A stretch of DNA of 64,000 nt, from NCBI GenBank assembly GCA_947454525.1, contig CANGJM010000002.1:124001-188000 (forward strand), given 5' to 3'. Position numbers and translations under genes: made by a program. The notes below the pieces were generated by a model, which saw nothing but the letters and a program-made list of their open reading frames with translations, had not been told where the DNA came from and made no database searches. Source of the stretch: Flavobacteriales bacterium (GTDB lineage Bacteria; Bacteroidota; Bacteroidia; Flavobacteriales_D; Crocinitomicaceae). This document shows, one piece after another, positions 19,883-28,340 of this stretch (position 1 is the stretch's first letter; every line of letters begins with the position of its first letter).

Positions 19883-20557
19883 GTGAAAAAAATTACCCTT
19901 CTTTTAGTATTGTTTTTATCCTTGGTTTCGTGCATTGAAATCTCTGATGATTTGACCATGCACAACGATGGTTCGGGAACATTACGTTACAAAGTGAATT
20001 TGTCCGCAAGTAAGGTAAAAGTGAATTCCATTCTAGCATTAGACAGCCTTGACGGTAAAAAAGTACCAAGCATTCAAGACATCAGTGCGAAAGTAGGAGA
20101 GTTTGCTAAAATACTGGATGCCCAATCGGGAATTTCCAATGTCTTAATCGAAGAAAATTACACAGACTTTATCTTGAAATTCTCTTGTGATTTTACCAGC
20201 ATCATGTCCCTTCAAGCTGGTTTAGCAAACGCGATTGAAGCTGTTTCTAAAGATAAACTTGGTCCAGAAGCGGATGAAATTTGGATTACATGGGACGGTA
20301 ACAAATTAAAACGTTCCATTCCTGCTTTTGCTCGCGCTAAAGTGAAAGCGTTTAAATCGAATGACCTTGAGTTATTGAGAGATGGATCTTATACCTCCAT
20401 TACTCGCTTTGATCGTCCGATAGAAAAATTCGATAATACTCTAGGAACTTTGAGCAAAAGCAAGACAGCGGTGATGATAAAATCCAGCGCTTATAGCATC
20501 AAAGAAAACCAAGATTTACTCGAAAATACAATCTATTTAATCTCGACGAAAAACTAA
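19883..20557 (+). CDS. Predicted lipoprotein of unknown function
   Basis: The 224-residue product starts at a GTG and carries a lipoprotein signal (LLLVLFLSLVSC, Cys about 17). The mature part begins IEISDDLTMHNDGSGTLRYKVNLS, a beta-rich opening I have seen in other uncharacterised Bacteroidota lipoproteins. It is followed by a helical region (SIQDISAKVGEFAKILDA) and another beta-rich stretch. No catalytic motif is visible. It sits 46 bp before two mutually similar secreted proteins and may act with them at the cell surface or in the periplasm, but this is only context. Confidence 0.78.
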   Translation: MKKITLLLVLFLSLVSCIEISDDLTMHNDGSGTLRYKVNLSASKVKVNSILALDSLDGKKVPSIQDISAKVGEFAKILDAQSGISNVLIEENYTDFILKFSCDFTSIMSLQAGLANAIEAVSKDKLGPEADEIWITWDGNKLKRSIPAFARAKVKAFKSNDLELLRDGSYTSITRFDRPIEKFDNTLGTLSKSKTAVMIKSSAYSIKENQDLLENTIYLISTKN

Positions 20558-20603
20558 CGAGATTATGATTAAATTCGCTTCATATTTCATTTGAAAATTG
20601 CCT

Positions 20604-22463
20604 GTGAAAAACGCACTTATTTATTCCTTTGCCTTGTTCTCCAGCACCTTGCTGTTTGGACAAAAATCTGAACTATTCATTCCAAAAGATGCTGTAACGG
20701 TTTTTAGTATCAACAACATTAACTTGTTGCAGAAAATCTCGATGGATGATTTAGTGAAGTATGAATTCATGGAAGAAGTGCACCAAGAATTATTTGACGG
20801 TTCAACTTCAGGTAAAACCTTGAAGGATGCTGGAATTGACTTCGATCAGCGTTTGAACTTGTTCTATGGAAAAACCTATCAAAACGAAATTTCTGGTTTT
20901 ACTTTTGGAGTAAAAAATAAGGCGCAATTATTCGAAGTCTTTGATGATTTTCAAAAACTGGACATGAAATTCCCTGGTGTGGAAATGTATGGCACCTTCT
21001 TCAATAACTTAATAATCAAAGGAAATACAGCTATTCTCATTCGCATCGAGCCTACCATGGATTACATCGATCAAATGACGGATTCTTTGTGGTATGCGCG
21101 TGGCAACGAAATGCCTTATGAGTTGTTCGATGTGGAAGAAAACGTTATCGATGAAGAAGAAATTCTGAATGAAGAAGAATTTACCAATGATCAACCCGTA
21201 GAACAAGCATCTTATCCAGATGCAACGGAAAACCCAAACATTAAAAATTACTACGAACTACGCGATAGCGTTCAGTCCGTTCTTCAGGAGCGTGAATTGG
21301 AACGTTTGATGAACGAATTGTTTGTGAATGAAGTGAATTTGTATTCTCAGGATTTGCGTTTTGCTGGACAGATGTCCCACGAAGCAATCGGTACATTTTA
21401 CTTAGATAATTCACGTAATTTCGAGAAATCACAAGGACTATGGTATTTTCAAACGGTGCTTCCATCCCTGTACAAGGATATCCAAGAGTTGTATACAGGA
21501 AATGTGATTTTAGGCGATTTAATTCTGAAAGAAAACAAGGTAGAATTCCACGTTGAGGCGAACTACGGAAAAGAATTAGGTTCCATCTACAAAGAAATGA
21601 ACGATTCTAAGTTCGATAAACATGTCTTAAAATACATTCCGCAATCAAGTACGGGTTACTTTACCTACAATGTGAACTTACGTCAAGCGTATGAGCAAGC
21701 GTACAAAGTCATTATGCCTGTGTTGAGTGACGAGAAAAATGCACAGATATCGATGAATGTCTTAACCATTGAATTGTTGAACGAGTTTGTCAACAAGGAT
21801 GCGCTTTTTGGTACCTACAAAGGAAGTATGTTCGGTACATTCAATGGAATTAAAAAAATTAAAACGAAGAAAATCGAGTTTTTCTACGACGAAGAAACAT
21901 TCGAATACGGGGAGCGTGAAGCGGAAGCAGAAGAGGACATGCCAATTTTTACTGTTGGATTCTCTATTGACCGTTCGGATATTCCAGAGAAAGTAATGAA
22001 GCACATGAGTCGCTTGACGTCTAAATTTAAGAATTGTGGCGATTATTGGAAATTTGACAATGCCATTTTAGATGCGGCACCGATGTATTTCATTAGCCGA
22101 AATGGATTGTTTATTTTAACAAATGACGAGGATTTAGCGGTGAACCATTCGGATGGCTATGGTAAAGAGGCGATTTCACGCAAGGAATGCAAAGCAGCGG
22201 AGAAAAGTGGCTTCATGTATGGACACATCGACATTGAAGAAACCTTAAACCGTTTCCCTACAGGTGTTCTGAATCCAAGACAAGAGGAAATCCTGAATTC
22301 ATTGAAAGGGAAATCTGGTCAGTTCGAATTAAACTCAAGTAAAACGACGAGCGAACAAACAAAATTCAATTTACAGTATTCATTTGAAGGAGAGGAAACA
22401 ACAGGGAAACACTTGTTGGATTTGATCAATTCAATTTATGTTGTGACCACTTTTAATCCATAA
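20604..22463 (+). CDS. Secreted protein, possibly DUF4836-like
   Basis: The track starts at a TTG (20598); a GTG two codons later gives MKNALIYSFALFSSTLLFGQ, a clean signal peptide, so I prefer 20604 (619 residues). The mature protein opens with FIPKDAVTVFSINNINLLQKI, then TLKDAGIDFDQRLNLFYG, which recalls DUF4836-type Bacteroidota proteins. A very acidic segment follows (about residues 178-200), then long alpha/beta regions (GTFYLDNSR, SSTGYFTYNVNLRQAYEQAY). The next gene has the same N-terminal plan and starts 2 bp later, so the two look like diverged duplicates in one operon. Function unknown. Confidence 0.8.
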   Translation: MKNALIYSFALFSSTLLFGQKSELFIPKDAVTVFSINNINLLQKISMDDLVKYEFMEEVHQELFDGSTSGKTLKDAGIDFDQRLNLFYGKTYQNEISGFTFGVKNKAQLFEVFDDFQKLDMKFPGVEMYGTFFNNLIIKGNTAILIRIEPTMDYIDQMTDSLWYARGNEMPYELFDVEENVIDEEEILNEEEFTNDQPVEQASYPDATENPNIKNYYELRDSVQSVLQERELERLMNELFVNEVNLYSQDLRFAGQMSHEAIGTFYLDNSRNFEKSQGLWYFQTVLPSLYKDIQELYTGNVILGDLILKENKVEFHVEANYGKELGSIYKEMNDSKFDKHVLKYIPQSSTGYFTYNVNLRQAYEQAYKVIMPVLSDEKNAQISMNVLTIELLNEFVNKDALFGTYKGSMFGTFNGIKKIKTKKIEFFYDEETFEYGEREAEAEEDMPIFTVGFSIDRSDIPEKVMKHMSRLTSKFKNCGDYWKFDNAILDAAPMYFISRNGLFILTNDEDLAVNHSDGYGKEAISRKECKAAEKSGFMYGHIDIEETLNRFPTGVLNPRQEEILNSLKGKSGQFELNSSKTTSEQTKFNLQYSFEGEETTGKHLLDLINSIYVVTTFNP

Positions 22464-22465
22464 TC

Positions 22466-23794
22466 GTGTTTCGTAAAATAAGCACCCTACTTTTACTTGC
22501 CGGCGCACTCGGATTAGTGCTTTTTCTGAAAAACATTCTTTTTCAGAAACCAACTCCTCCAAGATTAATTGATCGTCTGCCGACTGCTGATTTCATTGCT
22601 ACAGCAAATATTCTCGATTTAGCAAAGGAAACAAACGGGATGTTGCAATACAACAAGATCTCTGCACGCGATTTCACTACCTACGAATTTTTACTTGGAC
22701 AAGGTAAAATGTATGGAATTGATCTACAGCAAAACGTATATCTTTTCGGTAATGAGGATGGAAACATCGGTGCAATGGCGCACTTGAGTGATAGCTCCAA
22801 AATCATGGGTGGTATCGAGCGTTTGAAAAAGTTCGTGGATATTTCTGATTCCGTTTTTAATGACCACAAATACTATTACAATTTAGAGGATAAGTCCTAC
22901 CTGCATTATGGCGATGGCTACTTGTTTTTCTACAAAGGAAACGATTTTAAAACGGTCTTAGAGCAAGTCATCAGCGCACGTCACCTCGGTGTTCACAAGG
23001 ATTGGAAACGTTTCCTCGCACAAAAACAATTTAAAAATGAGCACCTCGTCATTTATTCGAATTGGGCCAAGTTGAAATCCTTGGGGATTGAAACGGCAAT
23101 GTTTGCACATGACAGTGACTCATCAAGCTTTAAATTGAAGAGCTATTTAAAAAAGACGAATCCACTCTATTTCAAGCGTAAGGAAAATGCCTTGAGTTAT
23201 GCTTCATCCTTTGGGACACAGCGCATGGTGGATGTTCATTTGGATATCGAAAAGTTCAAGGAAAATAAGGAAGATTCCATGTTTGTTCAATTCTCTAAAA
23301 TTGGCAAGCGCTTCGGTTTTCCTTTTGCTGAATTCATCCAAGCTTGGACTGGAGATTTGTGTTTCATCGAGGGTGGAATGCAAAAAGTAAAAGAACGATA
23401 CATTGAAACCGTATTGGATGAGGACTTTAATGAAGAAGAGGTCACACGTGAAAAAGAAGTATTGATTCCAACGTATTCAGCTATGATTTCCATGAATGAA
23501 TACGGTCAACTTTTCTTGAATAAACTCATGAGAAAAGGAATCCTCCGAAAAGAAGGCGAGGATTTTCGTTTCTTATTTTCTCCCATCTTGAAATTAAAGA
23601 AACTAGGGGATATCTATCAATTTTACTCGGGAACATCTGCTCCTAAATTAGTTCCGAGCACGAATAATCATGTGACTTGGACCAACAAGGGAACGAAGTA
23701 CTTCTTTAGCATCGATTCCTTAACACGAAACGAAGTTTTTGGAAGTCTCCAAATTCCTGTTCGACGCATCTTCCGCCGCAATAAATTGATTTAA
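22466..23794 (+). CDS. Membrane-anchored or secreted protein, paralogue of the preceding gene
   Basis: The 442-residue product (GTG start) has one N-terminal hydrophobic helix (LLLLAGALGLVLFL) without an evident cleavage site, so it is probably an anchored periplasmic protein. Its opening LPTADFIATANILDLAKE and YGIDLQQNVYLFGN align with IPKDAVTVFSINNINLLQ and AGIDFDQRLNLFYG of the upstream gene, indicating shared ancestry. The middle has Asp/Tyr-rich segments and the C-terminus is basic (RRIFRRNKLI). It starts 2 bp after its neighbour. Its stop overlaps the convergent dus stop by 4 bp, leaving no room for an intergenic terminator. Confidence 0.8.
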   Translation: MFRKISTLLLLAGALGLVLFLKNILFQKPTPPRLIDRLPTADFIATANILDLAKETNGMLQYNKISARDFTTYEFLLGQGKMYGIDLQQNVYLFGNEDGNIGAMAHLSDSSKIMGGIERLKKFVDISDSVFNDHKYYYNLEDKSYLHYGDGYLFFYKGNDFKTVLEQVISARHLGVHKDWKRFLAQKQFKNEHLVIYSNWAKLKSLGIETAMFAHDSDSSSFKLKSYLKKTNPLYFKRKENALSYASSFGTQRMVDVHLDIEKFKENKEDSMFVQFSKIGKRFGFPFAEFIQAWTGDLCFIEGGMQKVKERYIETVLDEDFNEEEVTREKEVLIPTYSAMISMNEYGQLFLNKLMRKGILRKEGEDFRFLFSPILKLKKLGDIYQFYSGTSAPKLVPSTNNHVTWTNKGTKYFFSIDSLTRNEVFGSLQIPVRRIFRRNKLI

Positions 23795-24798
23795 ACTTCG
23801 GACGCTTGAGCAAAGTGAAATTCGTCTGCGTGCGCTTGAATGTAATTCAGTATACCAGAGATTTCATCTAAATCATAACTAGAAACGAGTTTCGTTCGGT
23901 ATTCCTTGAAATGTGAAATTCCTTTAAAGTAATTCGTGTAATGACGCTTCATCTCATTGATTCCGAGCTGCATTCCTTTCCATTTGATGCTCATTTCGAG
24001 GTGATCTCGACAGGCTTGTACGCGATCTTGGATGCTTGGTCCGGCTAGGTGCGTACCAGTCGCCATAAAATGTTTGATTTCATTAAACACCCAAGGATAG
24101 CCAATACTTGCGCGTCCAATCATGATGCCATCGACCCCATAGCGATTTTTGTATTCTAGTGCTTTTTCCGGTGAGTCAATGTCGCCATTTCCAAAAACAG
24201 GAATGCGCATGCGCGAATTGTTTTTCACTTCCCCAATTAAGGTCCAGTCTGCTTCACCTTTGTACATCTGCTTGCGTGTACGTCCGTGAATGGAAATCGC
24301 TTCAATTCCGATATCCTGTAATCTTTCTGCCGTTTCCACCACATATTTAGTATCGTCATCCCATCCCAAACGCGTTTTAACCGTAACTGGAAGCGATGTT
24401 GCTTTCACAATTGCTTCCGTCATGCGAACCATCTTCGGGATATCTTGCAAAAGTCCTGCACCAGCGCCCTTACAAGCTACTTTCTTTACTGGACAACCAT
24501 AATTGATGTCTAATAAATCAGGTTTCACTTGATCGATGATTTCAGCACATTGAATCATGCTTTCGATGTCCGAACCAAAAATCTGAATCCCAATCGGACG
24601 CTCGTATTCAAAAATATCTAATTTCTGAACACTTTTTGCTGCATCGCGAATCAGTCCCTCGGAGGAAATGAATTCGGTATACATTAAGTCAGCGCCGTGT
24701 TGCTTGCAGAGTGCACGAAAAGGTGGGTCACTCACATCCTCCATTGGAGCAAGTAAAAGCGGAAATTCACCTAATTCTATGTTGCGAATTTTTACCAT
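23791..24798 (-). CDS. dusB: tRNA-dihydrouridine synthase, DusB-like
   Basis: Flavin-dependent enzyme that reduces uridine to dihydrouridine in tRNA. The 335-residue TIM-barrel protein has LLLAPMEDVSDPPFR (FMN site), YTEFISSEGL, the catalytic Cys in INYGCPVKKVACKGAGAGLL, VKTRLGWDD, the phosphate-binding IHGRTRKQMYKGEADW, and VFGNGDI with MIGRASIGYPW. It starts on the manC stop (TAATG) and so is third in sprT-manC-dus. Its stop overlaps the convergent gene's stop at TTTAAA. DusB is the likeliest subtype, since Bacteroidota usually have this form. Confidence 0.93.
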   Translation of the reverse strand: MVKIRNIELGEFPLLLAPMEDVSDPPFRALCKQHGADLMYTEFISSEGLIRDAAKSVQKLDIFEYERPIGIQIFGSDIESMIQCAEIIDQVKPDLLDINYGCPVKKVACKGAGAGLLQDIPKMVRMTEAIVKATSLPVTVKTRLGWDDDTKYVVETAERLQDIGIEAISIHGRTRKQMYKGEADWTLIGEVKNNSRMRIPVFGNGDIDSPEKALEYKNRYGVDGIMIGRASIGYPWVFNEIKHFMATGTHLAGPSIQDRVQACRDHLEMSIKWKGMQLGINEMKRHYTNYFKGISHFKEYRTKLVSSYDLDEISGILNYIQAHADEFHFAQASEV

Positions 24799-25889
24799 TA
24801 TTTTTGAAAGTATTCGGGACGATTTGTTTCTAAAACTTTCAAGTAATTTTTGAGTTGTTGCTCGTTGGAAGATTTTAAAATCATCAGCATGTGCTCAGAT
24901 TCAACCACGATGTAATCGTTTAATCCATCTAACAAAACCAATTTGTCTTTAGGTACGTTGACCAAGCAATTACTTGAATCAAAAGCAAACACATTGTCTC
25001 CAATAATCGAATTTGCTTCGTTATCTTTTGGCAAGTGTTCGGTTAAACTTCCCCAGGTTCCAAGGTCACTCCAGTCGAAATCCGAAAGGACAACAGAAAC
25101 ATTTTTAGCATGTTCCATTACCGCGAAGTCGATGGAGATATCCTCACATTGATCAAAGGCTTGGTATAAAAAGTCTGTTTCTTTTGTCGTTCCATAGGCA
25201 CTCGTGTCCGTCATGAAAATCTCGTGAAGCATTGGTTGGAATTTGTGTAAAGCATCTAGAATCACATCAGCACGCCAAACAAAAATACCTGCGTTCCAAT
25301 AAAAGTTTTTCGCGTCTAAAAATTGTTGCGCGGTTTCCACATTTGGTTTTTCGCGAAACTGTATCACTTCTGTTGCTTGTCCCTTTTGAACCCCGCTACT
25401 TAAGTCAAACTCAATGTATCCATATCCGGTATCGGGACGACTCGGCTCAATACCAAGAGTAACTAGGTGTTTTTTATCATTAGCCACCGTAATCGCAGTG
25501 GAAATGATTTCTTGAAACCTCGTTTCGTTCACGATGAGGTGATCGGACGGAGAGATGATCAATGTAGCATCTGGATTACTTGCATGAATCTTGGCAGCTG
25601 CGTATGCGATACACGGCGCGGTGTTTTTACGCATTGGTTCGCACAAAATTTGCTCGAAACTTAATTCAGGAAGTTGTTCCTTTACTAATTCGCGGTACGA
25701 AGTATTTGTTAAAATATAGATGTGTTCGGATGGAACAGATTTCAACATTCGCTCGAATGTCAAGCGTAATAATGATTTACCGATTCCAAGTACATCAAGG
25801 AATTGTTTCGGTTTTTGAGGTGTGGACATTGGCCAAAAACGACTCCCAACGCCACCTGCCATGATTAGTCCGTAATTATTTGTGCTCAT
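24798..25889 (-). CDS. manC: Mannose-1-phosphate guanylyltransferase
   Basis: Makes GDP-mannose from mannose-1-phosphate and GTP for glycan synthesis. The 363-residue protein has the nucleotidyltransferase signature MAGGVGSRFWPMSTPQKPKQF, the metal-binding ISPSDHLI, REKPNVETAQQFL, FYWNAGIFVWRADVIL, and FDWSDLGTWGSL. It lacks the cupin phosphomannose isomerase domain of bifunctional enzymes, as usual in this phylum. Its start overlaps the end of sprT by 14 bp and its stop overlaps the dus start by 1 bp. Confidence 0.95.
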   Translation of the reverse strand: MSTNNYGLIMAGGVGSRFWPMSTPQKPKQFLDVLGIGKSLLRLTFERMLKSVPSEHIYILTNTSYRELVKEQLPELSFEQILCEPMRKNTAPCIAYAAAKIHASNPDATLIISPSDHLIVNETRFQEIISTAITVANDKKHLVTLGIEPSRPDTGYGYIEFDLSSGVQKGQATEVIQFREKPNVETAQQFLDAKNFYWNAGIFVWRADVILDALHKFQPMLHEIFMTDTSAYGTTKETDFLYQAFDQCEDISIDFAVMEHAKNVSVVLSDFDWSDLGTWGSLTEHLPKDNEANSIIGDNVFAFDSSNCLVNVPKDKLVLLDGLNDYIVVESEHMLMILKSSNEQQLKNYLKVLETNRPEYFQK

Positions 25890-26508
25890 ATTTTTCGATT
25901 AATTCAACGGTTGCAAGTGCATGAACTAAATAAGGTTTCCCCGTTTTTAATTCGGTACAAAGATAACGACTTCTGCGCAGTAAGCCTTTCTCGAATGATT
26001 TTCCATTCAAATGAAACATGCTTTTGTGCGGAATTTCTTCTAAAGTTGTCCCGGGGGACTTATCGTAGAGCTTTAAGGTGCGACTCAATTGGATGTCGGT
26101 ACACGAGGAAGCTTTCGTATTAGTGAAATTTTTCCACAGTGCTTTTTCCACATCTGCGGGCAATTCCTTACTGACCAAAATAGGTTCCATTAAGCGACGG
26201 TACGCCTGTTTCCACTCCATTCCATGTGCTTGAATACGGTGTCCATGATCGCGAAAAGCTTCTAAATGAGCTAATTCATGGATTGCAGTGACGAGGAATG
26301 AGAATTTATTCAAATCACCGTTGACGGTAATCGTCGGTTTTTCTTCTCCGGCCTTCACGCGGAAGTCCCCGAGTTTGGTGCTTCTTCCGGGAACGATTTT
26401 AAACTTGACTTTAGCGGAAAGAATTAAATCCGTCAGGTATTCCGTAAAAACTTCCGGAGCGAAACGATTCAACGTTTCAATAAATTGTTCTCTTTTTGAA
26501 TTCGACAC
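25876..26508 (-). CDS. SprT-like zinc metalloprotease domain protein
   Basis: The SprT-like fold carries a zinc-peptidase HExxH: IHELAHLEAFRDHGHRIQAHGMEWK gives both HELAH and a third downstream His. The C-terminal part has FHLNGKSFEKGLLRRSRYLCTELKTGKPYLVHALATVE, resembling the OB/zinc-ribbon end of the family, though a full Cys4 set is not obvious. The track start (TTG at 26526) lies upstream of a TAACTTTG promoter element at 26512-26519; the GTG at 26508 (210 residues) follows the element by 3 bp and is preferred, implying a leaderless mRNA. It overlaps manC by 14 bp. Substrate unknown; eukaryotic relatives cleave DNA-protein crosslinks. Confidence 0.85.
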   Translation of the reverse strand: MSNSKREQFIETLNRFAPEVFTEYLTDLILSAKVKFKIVPGRSTKLGDFRVKAGEEKPTITVNGDLNKFSFLVTAIHELAHLEAFRDHGHRIQAHGMEWKQAYRRLMEPILVSKELPADVEKALWKNFTNTKASSCTDIQLSRTLKLYDKSPGTTLEEIPHKSMFHLNGKSFEKGLLRRSRYLCTELKTGKPYLVHALATVELIEKYEHK

Positions 26509-26511
26509 AAA

Positions 26512-26519
26512 CAAAGTTA
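26512..26519 (-). promoter_or_regulatory. Promoter -7 element of sprT-manC-dus
   Basis: The minus strand reads TAACTTTG (exact TAnnTTTG), 3 bp before the GTG at 26508. It places the transcription start essentially at the start codon. Confidence 0.55.
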
Positions 26520-26580
26520 AAAACAAAATGAAAGCAAAATCACCTTACACCACCTTGGAAAATATCCTTAACTTAGCTTC

Positions 26581-27324
26581 GTGAAATTATTACAAAATAT
26601 AGGGAAGTACACATTGATGTTGACCATGGTTTTCACCAAACCAAAAAAATGGAAAATATTCTTATCGCGCTTAATCAATGAACTCGAAAACATTGGCATT
26701 AGTTCCCTGCCGATTGTTGCTTTGATGTCCACTTTTATTGGAGGTGTTATTGCCTTGCAAACGGCTTCGAGTATGTCCAATCCACTTTTGCCAAAATACA
26801 CGGTAGGATACATTACGCAATCAAGTACCATTTTAGAATTTTCACCAACGATTATTTCCTTGATTCTTGCAGGGAAAGTTGGTTCAAATGTCGCATCCGA
26901 AATTGGCACCATGCGTGTGACCGAACAAATTGACGCCCTGGAAATTATGGGAGTAAATTCCTTGAATCATTTAGTCTTGCCGAAAATCATTGCCGCAATC
27001 TTGTTTTTTCCAGTTCTCATTATTTTCTCCATGACCTTAAGTATGTTGGGTGGATGGATGGCCTTGATGATTACCGATCTAACGACAACAGAAACATATG
27101 TATTAGGATTACGTGCATTTTTTAATCCATTTCACATCACCTACGCTTTAACAAAAACAGTCGTGTTTGGATTTTTAATTGTTTCTGTTTCTTCGTTCTA
27201 CGGTTATTATGTAAAAGGAGGTTCAATCAATGTTGGACAAGCTTCTACACAGGCTGTTGTCAGTAGCAGCGTTGCGATATTAGTAGCCAACTTAATTCTC
27301 ACACAATTATTATTGTTGTCATGA
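26581..27324 (+). CDS. mlaE: MlaE-family ABC transporter permease
   Basis: Inner-membrane permease of an Mla-type lipid transporter, which moves phospholipids between membranes to keep outer-membrane asymmetry. The 247-residue protein has the MlaE hallmarks: FLSRLINELENIGISSLPIVALMSTFIGGVIALQT, SLILAGKVGSNVASEIGTMRVTEQIDALEIMGVN, and five or six membrane helices. It starts at a GTG (26581) 4 bp after a near-consensus TAACTTAG. Its end overlaps mlaF by 4 bp. The substrate-binding MlaD partner is not adjacent and must be elsewhere. Confidence 0.92.
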   Translation: MKLLQNIGKYTLMLTMVFTKPKKWKIFLSRLINELENIGISSLPIVALMSTFIGGVIALQTASSMSNPLLPKYTVGYITQSSTILEFSPTIISLILAGKVGSNVASEIGTMRVTEQIDALEIMGVNSLNHLVLPKIIAAILFFPVLIIFSMTLSMLGGWMALMITDLTTTETYVLGLRAFFNPFHITYALTKTVVFGFLIVSVSSFYGYYVKGGSINVGQASTQAVVSSSVAILVANLILTQLLLLS

Positions 27325-28088
27325 TTGAGGTTAAAAATGTCATGAAATCATTTAACGGACAGCAAGTTTTGTCCGATATTAACCATCAATTTGAAACGGG
27401 AAAAGTCAATTTGATTATCGGTCAATCCGGACAAGGGAAATCAGTATTAGCGAAATGCATAGTTGGTTTATATGAAGTCGATGAAGGTCAAATTTTGTTT
27501 GACGGAAGAAATTTCACCGATATGGAACGCTTTGAACGAAGTCAAATTCGCGAGGAAATCGGTATGTTGTTTCAAGGAGTAGCCTTGTTTGACTCTTTAA
27601 CTGTGGAGCAAAACATCATGTTTCCATTGACGATGTTCACTAACATGACGAAAGGAGAAATGCAAAAACGTGTTGATTTTTGTCTGGATCGTGTCAACTT
27701 AAGCGGACGTAATAAATTGTTTCCAGCCGAATGTAGTGGAGGAATGCAAAAACGTATTGGCATTGCACGGGCGATTTCGATGAATCCAAAATACTTGTTT
27801 TGTGATGAACCAAATTCAGGTTTAGATCCGAAAACTTCCATCGTTATTGATGGCTTAATTAAGGACATTACTGCCGAATTCAACATGACAACGGTGGTGA
27901 TTACGCATGACATGAACAGTGTGATAGAAATTGGACAAAGCATCCTTTTCATTCACCAAGGAAAGAAATGGTGGAGTGGAGATAAAAATTCTATCCTCAC
28001 AACAGATAATCCTGAAATCCTCAGTTTTGTGTATGCATCTGAATTTATGAAAGAAATTCGGTCCATCATGCAGGAAAAAAGAACATAA
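27321..28088 (+). CDS. mlaF: MlaF-family ABC transporter ATP-binding protein
   Basis: The 255-residue ATPase has Walker A GQSGQGKS, the Q-loop LFQGVALFDSLTVEQNIMFPL, the signature CSGGMQKRIGIARAISM (CSGGM where LSGGQ is typical), Walker B YLFCDEPNSGLDPKTS, and the H-loop VITHDMNSV. These features and the overlap with mlaE place it in the lipid transporter. The tRNA-Leu gene follows 108 bp downstream with its own promoter-like element. Confidence 0.93.
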   Translation: MIEVKNVMKSFNGQQVLSDINHQFETGKVNLIIGQSGQGKSVLAKCIVGLYEVDEGQILFDGRNFTDMERFERSQIREEIGMLFQGVALFDSLTVEQNIMFPLTMFTNMTKGEMQKRVDFCLDRVNLSGRNKLFPAECSGGMQKRIGIARAISMNPKYLFCDEPNSGLDPKTSIVIDGLIKDITAEFNMTTVVITHDMNSVIEIGQSILFIHQGKKWWSGDKNSILTTDNPEILSFVYASEFMKEIRSIMQEKRT

Positions 28089-28124
28089 TTTTCCCTCGAT
28101 ACTTTCATTTTAGAAAATTAACTT

Positions 28125-28132
28125 TATCTTTG
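28125..28132 (+). promoter_or_regulatory. tRNA-Leu promoter -7 element
   Basis: TATCTTTG is an exact TAnnTTTG match, 64 bp upstream of the tRNA-Leu 5' end. No convincing -33 TTG lies at the right spacing. Confidence 0.5.
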
Positions 28133-28196
28133 CAACCCAACAAGAAAGAAATTTCGAATGGGCGCGGGTAAACGATCCCGATGTTTTATTAGAATT

Positions 28197-28278
28197 GCGG
28201 ATGTGGTGAAATTGGTAGACACGCCAGACTTAGGATCTGGTGCCGAGAGGTATGCGGGTTCGAGTCCCTCCATCCGCA
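28197..28278 (+). tRNA. tRNA-Leu (anticodon UAG)
   Basis: The acceptor stem GCGGATG pairs with CATCCGC, followed by discriminator A. The anticodon stem CCAGA/TCTGG encloses loop CTTAGGA with anticodon UAG, reading CUN Leu codons. The D-arm (TGGTAGACACG), a long class II variable arm, and the T-loop GGTTCGAGTCC are all present. CCA is not fully encoded (ACA follows). This is the only tRNA I could find in the window. Confidence 0.96.
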
Positions 28279-28280
28279 CA

Positions 28281-28313
28281 AAAGGTCTCGTTGGTAACGA
28301 GGCCTTTTTTTTT
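28281..28313 (+). terminator. Terminator of tRNA-Leu
   Basis: A 12-bp stem with one G-U pair (AAAGGTCTCGTT with AACGAGGCCTTT, loop GGT) ends in a nine-base T-run, starting 2 bp past the tRNA. Confidence 0.9.
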
Positions 28314-28340
28314 AACATAAATTGATAAAAACACAACAAA

